64,000 bases of DNA from contig CAJJAZ010000007.1 of NCBI GenBank assembly GCA_905182295.1, positions 1-64,000 of the forward strand. Reading direction: 5' to 3'. The stretch comes from an uncultured Flavobacteriaceae bacterium. GTDB taxonomy: Bacteria; Bacteroidota; Bacteroidia; Flavobacteriales; Flavobacteriaceae. The notes beneath the pieces were generated by a model. That model made no database searches, had not been told where the DNA came from, and saw nothing but the letters and a program-made list of their open reading frames with translations. The translations under genes were made by a program, and so were the position numbers. Shown piece after piece: positions 8,333 to 17,303 of the stretch. Numbering within the stretch: position 1 is the first letter of the stretch; each line of letters opens with the position of its first letter.

Positions 8333-9481
8333 ATGAAAGCTGTATATTTTGACAATGCTGCAACCACTCCAGTTAGAGTTGAGGTGATTAATAGTATTCA
8401 AAGCGCATTAGAAAATTGTTTTGGAAACCCATCTTCTACACACAGTTTTGGTAGGACCGCCAAGACGGCTGTAGAACAAGCAAGAAAAACTATTGCAGCT
8501 ACTTTAGGTGCCCATCCGTCTGAAATTATTTTTACTTCAGGAGGGACAGAAGCAGACAATATGGTTTTAAAGTGTGCTGTAAGGGATTTGGGTGTAAAGC
8601 ATATAGTGACTACCAAAATGGAGCACCACGCTGTTTTACACACTGTAGATGAATTGGTCGCATTTAATGGAGTTACACCTCATTATGTTGCAATAGATGC
8701 CAATGGAAATCCAGATCTTTTAAATTTAGAGAAAATATTGAGCGGGCTAAAAGATAAAGCTTTAGTGAGCTTAATGCATATCAATAATGAAATTGGAAAT
8801 ATTTTAGATTTACCCACTGTAGCTGCTTTGTGTGAGTCTTTTGGGGCTTACCTTCATTCAGATACAGTACAGTCAATAGGTCATTTTCCTTGGGATTTGC
8901 AAAAGATTAAAATTCATTTTTTAGCTGCAGCTGCACATAAATTTCATGGACCAAAAGGGATTGGTTTTGCCTATATAAGAAAAGACACTCCTTTAAAGTC
9001 ATTTATTGTTGGTGGCGCACAAGAGCGGGGCCTTAGAGCTGGAACTGAACCCTATCACAATATAGTAGGCCTTGAAAAGGCTTTTGTATTGGCTTATGAA
9101 CACTTAGATAATGAGCGTATTTATATAGAAGATTTAAAAAAGTATTTTATCAGCGAAATAAATAAAGCCATTCCTGGGGTTGCATACAACGGTTTTTCCG
9201 GGAATATGGCGAAGAGCACATACACGCTAGTAAATGTTCGCTTGCCATTTAATGCCCAGAAGGCTCAGATGCTATTGTTTCACCTAGATTTAAAAGGTAT
9301 TGCATGCTCTAAAGGAAGTGCTTGTCAGTCTGGAAGTACTAAAGGATCACATGTGTTGTCTGCCTTTCTTTCAGAAGAACAATTGGCCATGCCTTCTCTA
9401 AGATTTTCTTTTTCCTCATTCAATACTAAAGAAGAAATAGATTACACCATTAAGGCCTTAAAAGAGTTTTCTAAAAAGTAA
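8333..9481 (+). CDS. cysteine desulfurase (NifS/IscS-like)
   Basis: 382 residues, class V PLP aminotransferase fold. YFDNAATTPV starts the protein; TSGGTEADN (68-76), HHAVLHT (98-104), SDTVQSIG (176-183), the Schiff-base Lys203 in AAHKFHGPKG, and RAGTE (235-239) are all typical. The active Cys331 lies in GSACQSGS. The loop is of the long IscS/NifS (group I) type. It removes sulfur from cysteine for Fe-S cluster or thiolation pathways. No iscU or sufE is adjacent, so its partner cannot be told. TACTTTTA (8304-8311) may be its -7 element. Confidence 0.9.
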   Translation: MKAVYFDNAATTPVRVEVINSIQSALENCFGNPSSTHSFGRTAKTAVEQARKTIAATLGAHPSEIIFTSGGTEADNMVLKCAVRDLGVKHIVTTKMEHHAVLHTVDELVAFNGVTPHYVAIDANGNPDLLNLEKILSGLKDKALVSLMHINNEIGNILDLPTVAALCESFGAYLHSDTVQSIGHFPWDLQKIKIHFLAAAAHKFHGPKGIGFAYIRKDTPLKSFIVGGAQERGLRAGTEPYHNIVGLEKAFVLAYEHLDNERIYIEDLKKYFISEINKAIPGVAYNGFSGNMAKSTYTLVNVRLPFNAQKAQMLLFHLDLKGIACSKGSACQSGSTKGSHVLSAFLSEEQLAMPSLRFSFSSFNTKEEIDYTIKALKEFSKK

Positions 9482-9505
9482 CACTATAGGATTTTATTAA
9501 ATCCA

Positions 9506-10165
9506 TTATTTTTCATAGGGAAATTTCCTACTGGCTTGCCTCATCATTGAACCGATTAGGTCTACCGTATTTTTACCAGTTTTTCGATCTATTTGCTTCT
9601 CGTATTTCCAGAGTAGTTTTCCGGTTTTGACATCGCTAATTTTAATGCCAATGCGGCCGTATTTGGCATTCCCTGTCACATAATCTAATAGTTTAAATTT
9701 TTTGGCATCTCCTCTAGATAGTTGAACGTTAAGGGTTATTGTACCACTGATAATTGCGTCTACACCTAAAATGTCTCCCAATTCTTTTATGCTGTAAATG
9801 TCCAAAGAATTGTAGCCTACTTCACGTTTTTTTAAAAAAACATTGGTGTCTTTAATGTTTTGAAAATCTACCCTGTACTTCTTCCTTTTCTCTATTTTTA
9901 GAAAGTAAGTTTCAAGGGCTTCTTGAACAGCATACCCCTCAGAGGCCTCTAGTTCCAATTGCATTTCATTACTTAATTCTTGTGCTAAATTTACTGAAGC
10001 TAAAAAAGGGAGGATCGCAATGCTTTGATGTGAAGCGCTTATGTTTTTAAACTGTTTGTTTTCATAAATATTCTTTTGACCCAACGCCACTTGAGTAAAG
10101 AAAATACATAAGATTGAAATACTTAGAAAAGCCTTGCTGTGGATAAATAATAACTGATTTTTCAT
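9506..10165 (-). CDS. exported protein with CsgG/GNA1162-like features
   Basis: 219 residues with a signal peptide (core AFLSISILCIFFTQVALGQ). The mature protein has IAILPF near the start of the fold, LGVDAIISGTITL in the middle and VKTGKLLWKYEK near the end. That order (PF strand, then DAxxxGxI, then D/G-x-LLW) is what I associate with CsgG- and DUF799-like lipoprotein folds that assemble or support outer-membrane complexes. There is no lipobox. The call is by pattern only. It lies eight bases downstream of the M23 peptidase on the same strand. Confidence 0.5.
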   Translation of the reverse strand: MKNQLLFIHSKAFLSISILCIFFTQVALGQKNIYENKQFKNISASHQSIAILPFLASVNLAQELSNEMQLELEASEGYAVQEALETYFLKIEKRKKYRVDFQNIKDTNVFLKKREVGYNSLDIYSIKELGDILGVDAIISGTITLNVQLSRGDAKKFKLLDYVTGNAKYGRIGIKISDVKTGKLLWKYEKQIDRKTGKNTVDLIGSMMRQASRKFPYEK

Positions 10166-10172
10166 AGCGTGT

Positions 10173-11870
10173 TTAAAGACTTAAAAGAGTTGTATATACC
10201 TTGGTGTTTCCCAACATATCTACTACTTCTATTTTTAATTCGTTGTTTTTTTGAAGTTTTGTTCGCTCCCCTATATGATGGGTAAGCGTATTTGTCTTTG
10301 GTTCATATTCCATAAGGATCCATTCTCCGTTTAAACTTCCAGTATAAGTGTCAATGCCAGTTTCTTGATCTTTTATTTCAAGACTTAAAAATTGATAATT
10401 TCTAATATTTTGATTGCTCTTAAAGTTTTTTGGCCGTATGCTTGGTGGTAGAGAATCCTGCTTAATGATATAGGTGCCCAACTTATGGGTCTTTGTACTC
10501 AACCAAGTGCCTTCTTTTTTAGTGCTGCTGTAAATGGAAGATTTTGAACCGAGCATATAAGCGATGTAACTGTATTTAGAAAAGACACTGTTCTCTGAAT
10601 TAAAACTTAGGGTAAAGGGGTTTTTTGTCGCCCACATAGGTTTGTGAACTTTAATGGTGTCTTTGCTTGTTTCTAGGTCTAAATAGACATTTTTATAAAA
10701 GCTATTCGCAGGAAAATAGAGACTACCATGCGTAAGTTTATAGTGTGCGGGATTTTTAAATAATATAGGGAAAGGTGTTTTAAGTAGCATTTTTTTTACT
10801 ATTGCCTCATCTGAAGTACCTATAACAGGTATCTTAATTTTAATATTATTGCCATGAAAGTCAATTAACTCAAGCTCAATATCAATAGCGTCATTAGGCT
10901 TTAAGGTTATGATCCCTTTGTTTTTTATTGTTTTAAAGATGCTTAATGGTTTTCGATTGTATTGAAATAATTGAACAATACGTTCCCTGTTTTTAATTAA
11001 ATGTGGATAATCAATGAGGGTGTTTATATTTTTAGTCTCATTAAATGAAAATTGGTCTAAAATAATGTCACTAATCACTGTGTCATTTGCGGAAAGTTTA
11101 TATTGATAAATCCCATTCTTATTTGCTGTTAATTCTTGCCTATCATAGCCTTTTATACCCATATAAAAAGATCCCTTTACCTCAATAGGATTTGCCTGAT
11201 AAATACCCTCAGGGGTTCTTTTAAATGAAATTTGGACTTTGTTTTCGCTTCTATTCACGTGACTAGTTTCACCAATGGGGTAAGCGAATAATTTTTGTAA
11301 GGTAGGAGGGGTTTTGTCTAGTACTTTGTAGGGAAATTGAAGTGGATTTAAAGCTATGGGAGTGCCTGTTTTTCTCATTTCAAAGTGAAGGTGTGGCGCG
11401 GTAGATCCTCCCGAATTTCCGGAATAAGCAATGGGGCTGTCTTTGTACACTTTGAGACTGTCTTTTTTTAGAAAAAGCTGAATGGTGTAAGATTTGTTAG
11501 CGTACTGTTTTTCTTGAATAAAATTTTCTATTTCAGGAGAAAACTTTTGCAGATGCGCATACACACTAGTTGTACCATTATAATGATTGACATAGAGTGC
11601 TTTTCCATATCCCCAATGTGAAATCTTTATCCTAGACACATAGCCTTCTGCTATAGCGAATACTTTAAGTCCCTGCTGGTGCTTTGTTTTAATATCTAAA
11701 CCTGAGTGAAAATGATCAGACCTCAGTTCACCAAAATTCCCAGCCAATAATAAGGGGATATTTAGAGGGGCGGAATATATAGTGTCTGAAGCATTGTTAT
11801 TCAAAGCTTCTTGGGCGTATGTTGACCCAAATAATAATCCTAGGATGAAAAAAAAATACAGTGTCTTCAT
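10173..11870 (-). CDS. secreted M23 (LytM-type) metallopeptidase
   Basis: 565 residues with a signal peptide (YFFFILGLLFGSTYAQ). The M23 domain follows directly (about 35-170): FHSGLDI supplies zinc ligands H55 and D59, and the second motif is HLHFE with H160 and H162. The remaining 390 residues form several beta-rich segments of no family I can name, including a section starting KTPPTLQKLF. M23 enzymes cut peptidoglycan cross-bridges, or act as regulators if inactive; here the zinc ligands are intact. TACTTTTG lies seven bases before the ATG. Confidence 0.88.
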   Translation of the reverse strand: MKTLYFFFILGLLFGSTYAQEALNNNASDTIYSAPLNIPLLLAGNFGELRSDHFHSGLDIKTKHQQGLKVFAIAEGYVSRIKISHWGYGKALYVNHYNGTTSVYAHLQKFSPEIENFIQEKQYANKSYTIQLFLKKDSLKVYKDSPIAYSGNSGGSTAPHLHFEMRKTGTPIALNPLQFPYKVLDKTPPTLQKLFAYPIGETSHVNRSENKVQISFKRTPEGIYQANPIEVKGSFYMGIKGYDRQELTANKNGIYQYKLSANDTVISDIILDQFSFNETKNINTLIDYPHLIKNRERIVQLFQYNRKPLSIFKTIKNKGIITLKPNDAIDIELELIDFHGNNIKIKIPVIGTSDEAIVKKMLLKTPFPILFKNPAHYKLTHGSLYFPANSFYKNVYLDLETSKDTIKVHKPMWATKNPFTLSFNSENSVFSKYSYIAYMLGSKSSIYSSTKKEGTWLSTKTHKLGTYIIKQDSLPPSIRPKNFKSNQNIRNYQFLSLEIKDQETGIDTYTGSLNGEWILMEYEPKTNTLTHHIGERTKLQKNNELKIEVVDMLGNTKVYTTLLSL

Positions 11871-11877
11871 TTATATT

Positions 11878-11885
11878 CAAAAGTA
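11878..11885 (-). promoter_or_regulatory. -7 box TACTTTTG for the M23 peptidase gene
   Basis: The box reads TACTTTTG on the minus strand and ends seven bases before the ATG at 11870, so the expected leader is only a base or two, or absent. Confidence 0.5.
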
Positions 11886-12012
11886 AATAAACTGCCTTAG
11901 ATACAGAAGGGCTTGGAGGCTTTATCCTGATAATTATGTCTGTGATTCTGAGTAGTCCTTTAATAAATTTAAAAGTATTGCTCTGCAATTCTAAGAATAC
12001 GAAGTTTTATAT

Positions 12013-12020
12013 TAACTTTG
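12013..12020 (+). promoter_or_regulatory. -7 box TAACTTTG for the coiled-coil/zapA operon
   Basis: An exact TAnnTTTG match lies 24 bases before the ATG at 12045. A TTG at 11978-11980 is too far upstream to be a normal -33 element. Confidence 0.45.
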
Positions 12021-12044
12021 TTTTATTAGTATGGACAGTTGCAA

Positions 12045-12335
12045 ATGAGTAATCTTAAAGAAATTGTAAGTTCTTTAGAAAATAAGGTAAGCAAATTGGT
12101 TCACCGTTTAGAAGGGGTTAAAGAGGAATCTGCCCTTTTAAAAAAGGAAATTAATGAAGCAAATAAAACTTGTGAATACGCAAAATCACAGGCCACTTAT
12201 TGGGAAGAGAAATACAATGCTTTAAAATTAGCACAGTCTATGTTAGGCAGTGATGAAAACACTACCGAAGCGAAACTGAAGATTAACACCTTAATAAAAG
12301 AGCTTGACTATTGCATAGGGGCGCTCTCTAAATAA
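12045..12335 (+). CDS. short coiled-coil protein upstream of zapA
   Basis: 96 residues, almost wholly predicted coiled coil (LENKVSKLVHRLEG, SALLKKEINEANKTCEYAKSQ). I chose the ATG at 12045 over an in-frame TTG at 12039. It is three bases from zapA and clearly co-transcribed. Size, heptads and position suggest a ZapB-like partner for ZapA, but coiled coils are easy to over-read. A tiny ATG ORF (12031, five codons) overlaps the leader and is probably meaningless. Confidence 0.7.
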   Translation: MSNLKEIVSSLENKVSKLVHRLEGVKEESALLKKEINEANKTCEYAKSQATYWEEKYNALKLAQSMLGSDENTTEAKLKINTLIKELDYCIGALSK

Positions 12336-12338
12336 TGT

Positions 12339-12629
12339 ATGTCAAATACGTTTAAAATAAAGCTTTCAATTGCTGACAGGGTATATCCATTGACGATTGC
12401 TCCATCACAAGAAGAAGGTCTGAGAAAAGCCGCTAAACAAATAGAATTGCTTGCTAAAAACTTTGAGCAAAATTATGCTGTGAGGGATAAACAAGATGTT
12501 TTGGCCATGTGTGCCTTGCATTTTGCCTCAAAGACTACTCAGAGTAATATAGAAGAATCTCAAGACAATAAAGAGGTTCAAGAGCGTCTTATAGCGCTTG
12601 AGGAAGTGATTAACAATTCGTTAGGATAA
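12339..12629 (+). CDS. zapA: cell division protein ZapA
   Basis: 96 residues. The N-terminus KIKLSIADRVYPLTIAPSQEEGLRKAAKQIE matches the ZapA globular head, followed by a predicted helix with QDVLAMCALHFA and a C-terminal coiled coil ending EEVINNSLG. ZapA binds FtsZ and bundles protofilaments at the division ring. It starts three bases after the coiled-coil gene. The structured RNA at 12654-12824 and rny follow, an arrangement reminiscent of the zapA-ssrS neighbourhood of E. coli. Confidence 0.88.
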   Translation: MSNTFKIKLSIADRVYPLTIAPSQEEGLRKAAKQIELLAKNFEQNYAVRDKQDVLAMCALHFASKTTQSNIEESQDNKEVQERLIALEEVINNSLG

Positions 12630-12653
12630 TACGTTCTTTTAAATAACATCATT

Positions 12654-12824
12654 GCCCACACTGGTATTTATTTTTTGACAAACTCAACATTATTTTTTTT
12701 TAAAAGGGTGAGTTTAGATTATGCAAGCATGCCTTACTCGTATAAGGAAACTTAAGTAATCTGTTAGCCCTAAACCTGTTTATTCAGAGTTTGTTCAAAA
12801 CCCAATCCAATGTGGGCTTTTTTT
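12654..12824 (+). ncRNA. ssrS: 6S RNA (6S-Flavo type)
   Basis: The gap between zapA and rny folds as one long interrupted rod. Closing stem: GCCCACA 12654-12660 with TGTGGGC 12811-12817, extended by TGG/CCA after a mismatch. Second stem: 12673-12685 with 12787-12800, 13 pairs and one bulged U. Then a large open bubble (12686-12704 and 12772-12786), a further stem AGGG 12705-12708 with CCCT 12768-12771 and AGATTA 12716-12721 with TAATCT 12757-12762, and a terminal hairpin CCTTA/TAAGG (12732-12747). A T run (12818-12824) ends it. A rod with a large central bubble is the hallmark of 6S RNA, which mimics an open promoter and sequesters RNA polymerase. Family assignment is by structure and location, without a covariance search. 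Confidence 0.78.
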
Positions 12825-12844
12825 ATATAATTAATTTAACAATC

Positions 12845-14413
12845 ATGGATAGTACAACAATCATAATATCGGCTGTTTTAGGCCTTGCAGTTGGTTTTGC
12901 TATCGCAAAGTTTTTGGAAAAGGGGAAAGCCTCAAAGACCATTATCAATGCGAGAAAAGATGCACTTGCAATTATTAAAAATGCCAAAAACGAAGGCGAA
13001 AACATTAAAAAAGACAAAATATTTCAGGCAAAAGAGCGCTTTTTGGAATTAAAAGCGGAACATGAGAAGGTGATCCTTTCAAAGGAGAAAAAAATTGGAG
13101 AATCTGAAAAACGTACCAGAGATAAAGAATCTCAAATGAGTAATGAATTGTCTAAGACAAAAAAAATAAATGATTCATTAGAACAACAGATTGCAGATAC
13201 GGCTCATAAAACTGAAATTTTAGATAAAAAACAGTCCGAACTAGATAGGCTACATAAAAATCAAGTACAGCAATTAGAAGTTATTTCTGGATTGTCTGCA
13301 GATGAAGCTAAAGAGCAGTTATTGACTTCTCTTAAAGATGTGGCTAAATCAGACGCAATGGCCTTCTTGCAATCTACCATGGAAGAGGCTAAATTAACCG
13401 CCCAGCAAGAAGCCAAAAAAATCATCATTAATACCATTCAAAGAATAGGCACAGAGGAGGCAGTAGAAAATTGTGTATCTGTATTTAATCTTGAGTCTGA
13501 CGACGTAAAAGGTAGGATTATTGGTAGAGAGGGTAGAAATATCAGGGCTATTGAAGCAGCTACAGGAGTAGAGATTATTGTAGACGACACACCAGATGCT
13601 ATAATTCTATCTTGTTTTGATTCTGTGCGTAGAGAGATTGCTAGATTGTCATTACACAAATTAGTGACAGATGGTAGAATTCATCCTGCCAGAATTGAAG
13701 AGGTTGTCAAGAAAACAGAGAAGCAAATAGAAGAAGAAATTATAGACATAGGTAAGCGTACCGTAATTGACTTAGGGATTCATGGATTACACCCTGAGCT
13801 CATTAAAGCGGTTGGGCGAATGAAGTATCGTTCTTCTTATGGCCAGAATCTTTTGCAACACTCTAGAGAGGTGGCTAAGCTTTGTGGTGTTATGGCCGCT
13901 GAACTGGGTATTAATGCCAAACTAGCCAAGCGTGCTGGTTTGCTTCACGATATTGGTAAAGTCCCTAATACAGAAGCAGAGGTAGAAACACCTCACGCTA
14001 TCTTGGGAATGCAATGGGCTGAGAAGTTTGGGGAGAAACCAGATGTATGTAATGCTATTGGAGCCCACCATGATGAAATTGAAATGAATACCCTTATTGC
14101 TCCAATTGTACAAGTCTGTGACGCCATTAGTGGTGCAAGACCAGGGGCTAGAAGACAGGTATTAGACTCCTATATTCAAAGGTTAAAAGACTTAGAAGAT
14201 GTTGCTTTTGGTTTTCCAGGAGTGCAGAAAGCCTATGCCATTCAGGCAGGTAGGGAATTAAGGGTTATTGTAGAAAGTGAGCGTGTTACGGATGATCAAG
14301 CTTCTGAACTGTCTTTTGAAATCTCTCAAAAGATTCAGACAGACATGACCTATCCTGGACAAGTTAAAATAACTGTGATTAGAGAAACTAGGGCTGTAAA
14401 TGTAGCCAAGTAG
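12845..14413 (+). CDS. rny: ribonuclease Y
   Basis: 522 residues from the ATG at 12845 (MDSTT); an upstream in-frame start would read through the 3' end of the structured RNA and is rejected. Order: one N-terminal transmembrane helix (about 5-22), a long charged coiled coil (about 30-200), a KH domain with [15 protein letters not shown], then an HD domain with LLHDIGK around residue 367. RNase Y is a membrane-anchored endoribonuclease that starts mRNA decay. All motifs are intact. It ends at a strong hairpin shared with the convergent DUF349 gene. Confidence 0.94.
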   Translation: MDSTTIIISAVLGLAVGFAIAKFLEKGKASKTIINARKDALAIIKNAKNEGENIKKDKIFQAKERFLELKAEHEKVILSKEKKIGESEKRTRDKESQMSNELSKTKKINDSLEQQIADTAHKTEILDKKQSELDRLHKNQVQQLEVISGLSADEAKEQLLTSLKDVAKSDAMAFLQSTMEEAKLTAQQEAKKIIINTIQRIGTEEAVENCVSVFNLESDDVKGRIIGREGRNIRAIEAATGVEIIVDDTPDAIILSCFDSVRREIARLSLHKLVTDGRIHPARIEEVVKKTEKQIEEEIIDIGKRTVIDLGIHGLHPELIKAVGRMKYRSSYGQNLLQHSREVAKLCGVMAAELGINAKLAKRAGLLHDIGKVPNTEAEVETPHAILGMQWAEKFGEKPDVCNAIGAHHDEIEMNTLIAPIVQVCDAISGARPGARRQVLDSYIQRLKDLEDVAFGFPGVQKAYAIQAGRELRVIVESERVTDDQASELSFEISQKIQTDMTYPGQVKITVIRETRAVNVAK

Positions 14414-14433
14414 TTTATCCTAAATGCGAGTAT

Positions 14434-14470
14434 AAAAAAAGCCCTGCTCAATGAGCAGGGCTTTTTTTTT
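14434..14470. terminator. bidirectional terminator between rny and the DUF349 gene
   Basis: GCCCTGCTCA and TGAGCAGGGC form a 10-bp stem with A's before and nine T's after. It serves rny on the plus strand and the convergent DUF349 gene on the minus strand. Confidence 0.92.
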
Positions 14471-14486
14471 GTTTTAAAGTATGGTT

Positions 14487-16439
14487 TTATTTTGTTGGCC
14501 CTACCTCAGTAACTTCTTCGCTGGAAGTCTCTTCCTCTTTATTTATTTTATGGGTCAGGATATTAACCTTTTTAAGCTTTTCTTTCCAAGTGTCAATGTC
14601 ATTCTGGTGCTTATTAATTTTATTGACCACTTCTTTGACCATAGGATTGTCTTCAGAAGCATTTGAAAAGAATTCTAAGTTGTTTTCTAATTGACGCATC
14701 TCATTTTTAGACTCTTCGATCTTTTTGCGAATAAAAGCCCTTTCGTTCGCGAGCGCATAATCATTATCAGAACTAGCCAATTGATTGAGCTTGTCTCCGT
14801 ATTTGAGTAATTCTCCAGCTTGTTTGTCAATATCTAATTTAACAAATAGGGCGTCTAAAACCTTATTAAAGGTGTTGTTGATGTTTTTGCTTTTAAAAGG
14901 AACCCTACCAATATTTTTCCAAGCAGTAATTTGTGCTTTTATAAAAGTAAGGTCTTTCTCTTTGTCTGATCCTAAATCATAGGCTTTTAAGTCTGCCAAC
15001 ACTTTTTCTTTGGCTGTTAAATTTTCTTCTTCAACAGCATTGTTAGCATTTTTACTCATATTCACACTGGTGAAATAAGTATTACAAGCCGCCTTAAAAG
15101 ATTTCCAAATTTTATCTGAATACTTCCTAGGTACATGCCCAATTGTTTTCCACTCATTTTGAATGCGCTTGAAAGTCTGGGTAGTTTCATCGCTTACATC
15201 ACTATCTTTAAGTGAGTTGGCAGTGTCTAGTAACACTTTTTTTGCATCAAGATTTTCTTGTTGCTCATTTTTTAAGTGCTTGTAAAAACTATTTTTATGC
15301 TGATTAAATACCTTGGTTGCCGCTTTAAAGGCTTTCCAGGTTTTTTCATTTTGTTTTTGAGGTACTTTGCCAGTTTCAAAAAATGTATTCCTAAGGGTTT
15401 CTACCGTTTTCATTTGGTTTTGAATGCCTTTGTGTGTGGTAGCAATACCTTCAAAAACAGCATTGATCTTAGCAATAATTTCGAGTTTTATCTCAAGATT
15501 TCCTTCAAAACCTTTTTCTAAGGATTTAAAATGTTCTTGTCTCTTTTCGTGAATCACTTTAGTAGCTGCGCTAAAACGATCCCAAACGGCTTCTCTATGT
15601 TCTTTGTCTACGGGTCCTAGATCTTCTTTCCATATTTTATGAAGTGTTTGAAGCTCTTGGAATGCTTTATGAATATCCGTTTCATTATGAAGCGCCTCTG
15701 CTTTTTCAATGATTTTAAGTTTTTCCTCAAGATTGTGCTTAAAATCTAAGTCTCTTAATTCTCTGTTGAGGTTTAAGAAGTCGTAAAAGATTTCCATATG
15801 GTGGTGGTAGGTTTTCCAAGCATCATTGTAATGCGTTCTTGGAATTGCACCAGCATTTTTCCATTCTTTTTGTATTTCCTTGAAATTCTTATAGGTGTCG
15901 TTAATGTCTTCTTCTATATTGACTAAGCCTTTAAGTCTTTCTATAAGTTCTAAGCGTTTTTTGAGGTTGTTCTGAAGATTAGATTCTAAGGTTTTATAGT
16001 AGGCGTCTTTTTTCTCTCGATACTCACCATATACCTCATTAAATTGTCTTTTGGATACAGAATTGTATCTAAAGTCTATTTCATTACCACCACCTTCTAT
16101 AAACTCTGCTTTCTTTTGCTCTAAGAAGTCTTGAAATTTAAGATCAAAAGCTGCTTTTATAGCGTCTATGTTCTTTTTAATTGCTTGAACTTTTTCATTT
16201 CTTACAAGCCTTTGAAGCTCACCGACCAGGTTTTCCATATTCATTGCGTCATAGTCCATATCTGGAATACTATGCCTGGAAGCGTTGTCTACATCCTCTG
16301 CGTCCTCTGCATTAGAATGATCAATTTCTGATTGAGGATCTTCTTGAGAAGTTTGTTCCACTTGGGTGGTTTCATTTTTACTTTTCAAATCTTCCTTTCC
16401 TACCGGATCTTGTAGGTTTCCGTCTTTTTCTTCTAACAT
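14487..16439 (-). CDS. DUF349 repeat protein
   Basis: 650 residues, no signal or membrane segment. The first 85 residues are acidic and low complexity. Five DUF349 repeats follow, each recognisable by a core of the form WKxxGxVP-x(7)-WxxFxxA: WKNAGAIPRTHYNDAWKTY, WKEDLGPV, TGKVPQKQNEKTWKAF, WKTIGHVPRKYSDKIWKSF and WKNIGRVPFKSKNINNTF. Helical, charged, coiled-coil-rich sequence surrounds them. DUF349 proteins are common in flavobacteria; their job is unsettled. The gene is last in a leftward block after aroE, but a 117-base AT-rich gap could hold its own promoter. Confidence 0.85.
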   Translation of the reverse strand: MLEEKDGNLQDPVGKEDLKSKNETTQVEQTSQEDPQSEIDHSNAEDAEDVDNASRHSIPDMDYDAMNMENLVGELQRLVRNEKVQAIKKNIDAIKAAFDLKFQDFLEQKKAEFIEGGGNEIDFRYNSVSKRQFNEVYGEYREKKDAYYKTLESNLQNNLKKRLELIERLKGLVNIEEDINDTYKNFKEIQKEWKNAGAIPRTHYNDAWKTYHHHMEIFYDFLNLNRELRDLDFKHNLEEKLKIIEKAEALHNETDIHKAFQELQTLHKIWKEDLGPVDKEHREAVWDRFSAATKVIHEKRQEHFKSLEKGFEGNLEIKLEIIAKINAVFEGIATTHKGIQNQMKTVETLRNTFFETGKVPQKQNEKTWKAFKAATKVFNQHKNSFYKHLKNEQQENLDAKKVLLDTANSLKDSDVSDETTQTFKRIQNEWKTIGHVPRKYSDKIWKSFKAACNTYFTSVNMSKNANNAVEEENLTAKEKVLADLKAYDLGSDKEKDLTFIKAQITAWKNIGRVPFKSKNINNTFNKVLDALFVKLDIDKQAGELLKYGDKLNQLASSDNDYALANERAFIRKKIEESKNEMRQLENNLEFFSNASEDNPMVKEVVNKINKHQNDIDTWKEKLKKVNILTHKINKEEETSSEEVTEVGPTK

Positions 16440-16556
16440 GTTTCTGTAGTTTTTGTCAGTTCAAAATAGAGAGGGTTTTTGCCCTTTCTTATCCTTAGTA
16501 ATATACTAACATATAACTATATATAAAAATTTATTCTTTTTTAAACCTTGGCTGTT

Positions 16557-17303
16557 TTATCTGTGCCAAATCTCCCAGGAAGCCTCTGCTTGGCTTACTA
16601 ACATTTCGTATCCATTTTTAATTTTGGCACCTCTTTTTTTCGCTTCATTTAAAAATGCGGTTACCTCTGGGTTGTAAATTAAATCAAAAGCAATATGATC
16701 TGCTCCAATTTGATTATAGTCAATATTTGGTTTTTGATCTACCTCGGGAAAGGTCCCAATTGGGGTGCAGTTAACAATGATTAGGTGCTCTTGTAACATT
16801 TCTTTTGTGAGTTCTTCGTAACTAATTTGACCTTCTTTTGACTGTCTAGATACATATAGAAAAGGAATTCCTAAACTTTTGAAAACATGAGCTACAGCCC
16901 TAGAAGCACCGCCAGTGCCAAGGATGAGTGCTTTTTTATGATGTGATGAAATGAGTGGTTCTATGGCGTTTTTAAAACCGATGACATCTGTGTTGTAACC
17001 TACTGTTCCATCTTCTGTAAATTTAATGGTATTTACCGCACCTATTGCGGCGGCAGTAGGATCCAATTTAGTTAAGAAAGGTATTACGGCTTCTTTGTAT
17101 GGAATGGTTACATTCATTCCTTTTAAATCTGTTGTATGGGTTAATACTTCTTTGAAATTACTGAGGTCTTGAAAATCAAAATTATCGTAAGTATACCCTT
17201 CGAGATTAAGTTGTTTAAACTTTTTCGCAAAGTAATTCCCTGAAAAAGAGTAAGAAATATCTTTTCCGAGTAAGCCGTATTTATTTTTTCTTTCTGTATG
17301 CAT
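16557..17303 (-). CDS. aroE: shikimate dehydrogenase
   Basis: 248 residues, slightly short for AroE (about 270). Substrate-site residues are present: S17 and S19 in ISYSFSG, Lys70 in NVTIPYK, Asn91, and Asp106 in GYNTDV. The NADP loop GTGGASRAV and NCTPIG follow. It reduces 3-dehydroshikimate in the aromatic amino acid pathway. The start overlaps the end of the upstream DUF368 gene by 23 bases in another frame, implying translational coupling. There is no other aro gene in the window. Confidence 0.9.
   Translation of the reverse strand: MHTERKNKYGLLGKDISYSFSGNYFAKKFKQLNLEGYTYDNFDFQDLSNFKEVLTHTTDLKGMNVTIPYKEAVIPFLTKLDPTAAAIGAVNTIKFTEDGTVGYNTDVIGFKNAIEPLISSHHKKALILGTGGASRAVAHVFKSLGIPFLYVSRQSKEGQISYEELTKEMLQEHLIIVNCTPIGTFPEVDQKPNIDYNQIGADHIAFDLIYNPEVTAFLNEAKKRGAKIKNGYEMLVSQAEASWEIWHR

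Noticed and set aside
12031-12048. Five-codon upstream ORF (MDSCK) before the coiled-coil gene
   Set aside because: It is too short to judge and is likely chance in a leader of this length, although a leader-peptide role cannot be ruled out.
11936-12052. 38-codon ATG ORF across the promoter of the coiled-coil/zapA genes
   Set aside because: It contains the -7 box, overlaps the next gene's start out of frame and shows no recognisable protein pattern.
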